From Bimuria novae-zelandiae CBS 107.79 (taxonomy: Eukaryota; Ascomycota; Dothideomycetes; Pleosporales; Didymosphaeriaceae), in NCBI GenBank assembly GCA_010015655.1, contig ML976708.1, positions 287,213 to 351,212 on the forward strand: a stretch of DNA of 64,000 nt, read 5' to 3'. A program made the translations under genes and the position numbers. Shown piece by piece: positions 58,213 to 64,000 of this stretch (position 1 is the first letter of the stretch; every line of letters begins with the position of its first letter). The notes beneath the pieces are model-generated. The model ran no database searches, had not been told where the DNA came from, and saw only the letters and a program-made list of their open reading frames with translations.

Positions 58213-58788
58213 ATACTGCAACGTAAACCTTGTACCATCACCAGTTCTACACCTCGCTGCTTATGCTGATGAATTTTGACAACTGTGCTACTCTTAAGCC
58301 TTGGCGCGCCGTTCTTTCTAAACGCGCACAAACACCTCGAACACATCACGTGCGAACCTCAATGCCCAGGTGTTGAATCGGGCTGAGATGTTCCGAACGG
58401 TCTGTGATCGTCGCTTCCTCTCCACCCTCCGCCAAACCTCCACCGTCCTTTTACCGGCGGAAGACCCCGCATAGAGCTTGGAACATGAACCCCACACCGG
58501 ACCCCTCCGCTGGTCCCACTTTCGATGTCCAGTATCTGCTTTATATCGTCCAATCTCGAGATGCTTGGCTGCATTGGTGAGGCTAATGTACAGCTCTACG
58601 CACTAGCCTCAGCTTTTACCCGGATACTCTGAACGTCATCTAGGATGATATGCGGGCATGACGCCAATCGACAGCAATTACTCCGGCCATGAGAGGAGCC
58701 AATCTATAAGCATAATGGATCCAAACCTGCAATTTCATGATCGTTCTACACCTGAGCTTCGCTGCGGGTCTCCTTTCGGCAGTCGACG
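58213..58788. other. GH43 promoter region
   Basis: Base composition returns to normal directly after the hAT duplication. No gene; this is the 5' flank of the GH43 gene, so the transposon lies 585 bp from its start codon. Confidence 0.55.
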
Positions 58789-61251
<2,463 letters not shown>

Positions 61252-62276
61252 TGTGGCACGCACTTCATGCCCTGATCCCAGGAAATAGACAATTCAGAAT
61301 TTCGGGTAGTAGACTCAGCCCTAGAGCCCTCAAATATCTCTGGGTTGCACAGATCGGGTATTTATTGCATCCCGCCTTCGACAATCTTCCCAAACCGGAA
61401 CAACCCAGTGCGCCGTTATCCGTCACTCAAAACCCCTGGGCATATTGTGTTTCAAGCTTTTCTTTCGACCCTCGCACCAACCGCAGCCACACCACCATCC
61501 CGCACCATCGACCTGTTCGTTACCTCGCCCTCTCGCCCTCTCACACAACCGCCCACCTTCACCGTCTCATTTGTACCCCATCCCTCCGCCCCCTCGATCC
61601 TCACATTCCCCCTTCCCACCCATCCACCCGCCCGTGCCCTGCAAGCGACACCGCACTAGCACGTTGCACGACGGCACACCCACTCGCTTCCTTGTGTCCG
61701 AGATGCACGCTGCAGCCGCATGCGAAAACGGTGAGGCGCCGCGAGATGAAGGCGCGCTTTGTACTACATTTGAGCCGTGTGCTATTTCCTCTCTTTTCTA
61801 GGGGGAAGTGGGTGAGGAAGCGGTGCTACGGCGTGCAGTCTGGGGCTGTAGATTTTGCATTTGTGTAGACCGGTGTGAATGCTATATATAAGTCCCCCGG
61901 TGTTTACGATACTAGAGTCTACGGATCTCTGGTTGCTGTATAGGGGTGGTTGCAGTGTAGAAGATGCCCAGGTGGAAGAGACGTGGGCGTAGAGACTAGA
62001 CTGCTTCTGGTAAGAGATGCCCGATATGTCACGTGGAGATAATGCAGTGGGGCGGGGGATCTCCACGTCCGTGGCGCCTGGATGGCGGCTGGAAAATGAT
62101 CGGTAACGGGGATGATAGCGCGCGTTGAGACAACGAGTCAGGCCCACCGCCAATTCCTCAGACTCTGTGTACCCTTCTCCAACACGTACAGTAAACCCCC
62201 CCGGCGTGCAAACTCTCCTACGTCATATCGCACATCCCCTAAACTTATCAAGATCTCAAAGAGTCTGGACGCAAGT
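61252..62276. other. intergenic stretch
   Basis: Pro/Ser/His-rich frames at 61250-61870 arise from a C-rich, CCACCC-type tract and overlap in all frames; I treat them as non-coding. The P450 promoter and leader follow. Confidence 0.5.
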
Positions 62277-64000
62277 ATGGAGCTCACCACCATCCTGGCT
62301 CTGCTCGTTACGCCATTGGTCGCCCAATTCGTATACCGATATTGGACGAACCCATTGTGCAAGATCCCTGCGGCCCACCCACTTGCACACTTTACCTCCC
62401 TGTGGATATACTACGTGCGTTGGCGCGCTGTCGAGAACACGACGCTCAAGCGGGCACACGCGCAGTTGGGTCCAATAGTGTGTCTCGGGCCCAACGAAGT
62501 GAGCGTGAATTGCGTGAAAGGTGGTATACGAGACGTGTACGCAGGCGGCTTCGAGAAGAGCAACGCATCCGGAACGTTCAACTGGTATGCGTTTTTCTCA
62601 AACTATGGGTGAGTCGTCGATGCAGGAAGCTTGCGAGGGAGGCTCGAAGTGTTGACAAAGTAGTGTGGACAACATGTTTTCGACTGGGCACAATAAACCG
62701 CATTCGGCGCGTAAGCGAATGCTCAGCAATATATACAGCAAGTCTGTCGTCACCGCGTCGCCGGCTCTGCTCGCCCAGGTCAGCTCCATCATTTACGACC
62801 GCTTCTTACCTCGTCTCGAGTCGACGTTTTCAGATGAAGACACGGGGGTTTTGAACATCTATGCGCTGCTCAGTGCTGTGACGATGGACATCGTGACCGG
62901 TTACATCTTTGGGCTGAAGTCGGGCTCGAATCTCATAAGTAACCCGGAGCAGCTGTCTTGGTTCCTTGGCTTGTACAATTCCAGGCGGTCCTTCAACTTC
63001 TGGCCGCAGGAGCTTCCTGCCTTGACCAATTTCGTGCAGAAATGGATTGGGTATCGTTTAGTGCCTCAGTGGGTCGATGAAGCGAACGGCAAGATCGAAG
63101 ATTGGACGAAGGCCATGTGCCAAAGCGCAGCCGCGGTTACAGCAGATGGAGTCGCAAATGTTGCGGACACGCCGGTTGTTTATGGGCAGCTTTCGGTGGT
63201 CCTAGCCAAAGAGGTCAAGAAAGCTGGCGGAGAGGCTTTGGAGCTTGATTCGCATGTTGCGAGTGAAGTCTTGGATCATCTAGCTGCCGGGTTCGATACC
63301 TCCGGCATCACCTTAACCTATGTCATTCACGAGCTTTGTCGTCATCCGGAAGTGCAAGTGCGCCTTCAGCGAGAGCTTCGTACGTTGTCTCCGCGTATCG
63401 TTCACTCTTCCTCGCCATCACTCCCGGATGGAAAAGCAGTTGACGCGTTGCCATTTCTTCACGCGGTAATCTGGGAGACACTGCGTCTTCATCCAGCAAT
63501 TCCTGGCCCACAACCGCGCGTATCGCCACCGCAAGGATGTCGCCTTGGATCTGAAGACAACACGTATTATGTGCCGGGTGGTGTAAGAGTGAGTGCTAGC
63601 GCAGGTTTGTTGCACTTGAATGAGGACGTTTATCTGTATGCGGGCGAATGGAAGCCGGAACGATGGCTGGACCTCGAGAATCTTGACGAAGAAAAGAGGA
63701 GAGACATGGAGAATAGGTGGTTCTGGGCCTTTGGCAGGTGAGCTTATCTCTGTGAGCGACTGATGTATATGCTTACGTTGTCTCAGCGGCGGGCGAATGT
63801 GCGTGGGAAGCCACCTCGCCGTGTACCGTAAGTGACTGTCCCTTTTTGCTTAGCCAAGGAGGTATCTTGGCTGTGTAACACGTGCATGTGTCGATCGAGA
63901 TCAGGTTGTGGAATGACTGCCAAAGTTACGTGCCAGTGCCTCCTGCGGGGTTCGTGCCACAACCACCCACTCCCTGGACTGGTCGCAGCACGCGGTATGA
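62277..64000 (+). CDS. cytochrome P450, 3' end not resolved
   Basis: Exons 62277-62608, 62664-63737 and 63787-63827 are clear (introns 55 and 49 nt). An N-terminal membrane anchor (LTTILALLVTPLVAQFVYRY) precedes NPLCKIPAAHPLAHF, the proline hinge. The I-helix (HLAAGFDTSGITLTYVIHEL), the ExxR motif in WETLRLHP and the haem loop FGSGGRMCVGSHLAVY, with its Cys ligand, are all intact; the haem loop is completed only by splicing. After 63827 a donor GTAAGT starts another intron. No later acceptor in the window gave a convincing continuation, so the last ~50 codons may lie beyond 64000. It is an ER-bound monooxygenase of unknown substrate. ATG 62277 is chosen because the frame upstream lacks the anchor. 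Confidence 0.88.

Overview
The window looks like nuclear DNA of a filamentous ascomycete, most likely a dothideomycete. The genes carry 45-75 nt GT-AG introns with CTAAC/CTGAC-like branch sites. The protein set is fungal (Uds1-domain protein, SCT1-type acyltransferase, GH76 GPI-anchored mannanase, GH43, P450, Sas3). The repeats show the C-to-T and G-to-A decay expected of repeat-induced point mutation (RIP). No bacterial operon logic applies; each gene stands alone. Exon-intron structures were worked out by hand from splice signals and reading frame, and most models close exactly in frame.

Layout. 1-5096: one bZIP-like gene in otherwise featureless sequence. 5.1-7.6 kb: a four-exon gene of unknown function. 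9.3-10.6 kb: an intronless flavohaemoglobin. 10.6-14.8 kb: a long gene-poor stretch ahead of a four-finger C2H2 regulator (14.8-16.3 kb). 17.5-19.4 kb: epsin. 20.3-21.3 kb: an unassigned F-box/2EXR-like protein. 22.3-24.4 kb (minus): a secreted lysine-rich tandem-repeat protein. 24.5-24.8 kb: assembly gap. 24.94-25.07 kb: a hAT-type MITE. 25.3-26.8 kb: a broken F-box-family gene. 27.3-28.0 kb: CCDC124-like protein. 29.2-31.2 kb: GH76. 32.2-34.6 kb: glycerol-3-phosphate acyltransferase, with a GC-AG intron.

35.5 kb: a dispersed 5S rRNA gene. 35.9-38.5 kb: a complete but dead Fot1/Pogo-type transposon. 38.8-39.5 kb: scraps of an alpha-galactosidase. 40.2-43.2 kb (minus): Uds1-domain coiled-coil protein. 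43.8-44.7 kb: arylamine N-acetyltransferase. 44.9-45.3 kb (minus): complex I subunit NDUFA1/9.5 kDa in four tiny exons, divergent from the MYST acetyltransferase Sas3 (45.9-49.4 kb). 49.66-58.20 kb: an 8.5 kb AT-rich hAT transposon with an 8-bp target duplication and a 5.4 kb Copia retrotransposon nested inside it, both heavily RIP-mutated. 58.8-61.3 kb: secreted GH43 glycosidase. 62.3 kb to the window end: a cytochrome P450 whose 3' end is not resolved here.

Taken together, this is conserved housekeeping gene space (trafficking, lipid synthesis, chromatin, respiration, cell wall) with islands of transposon debris. The strongest less ordinary observations are the hAT/MITE pair sharing termini, the nested Copia whose two LTRs differ only by RIP-type transitions, and the secreted lysine-rich repeat protein. 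I found no clear sign of a wholly new molecular system.
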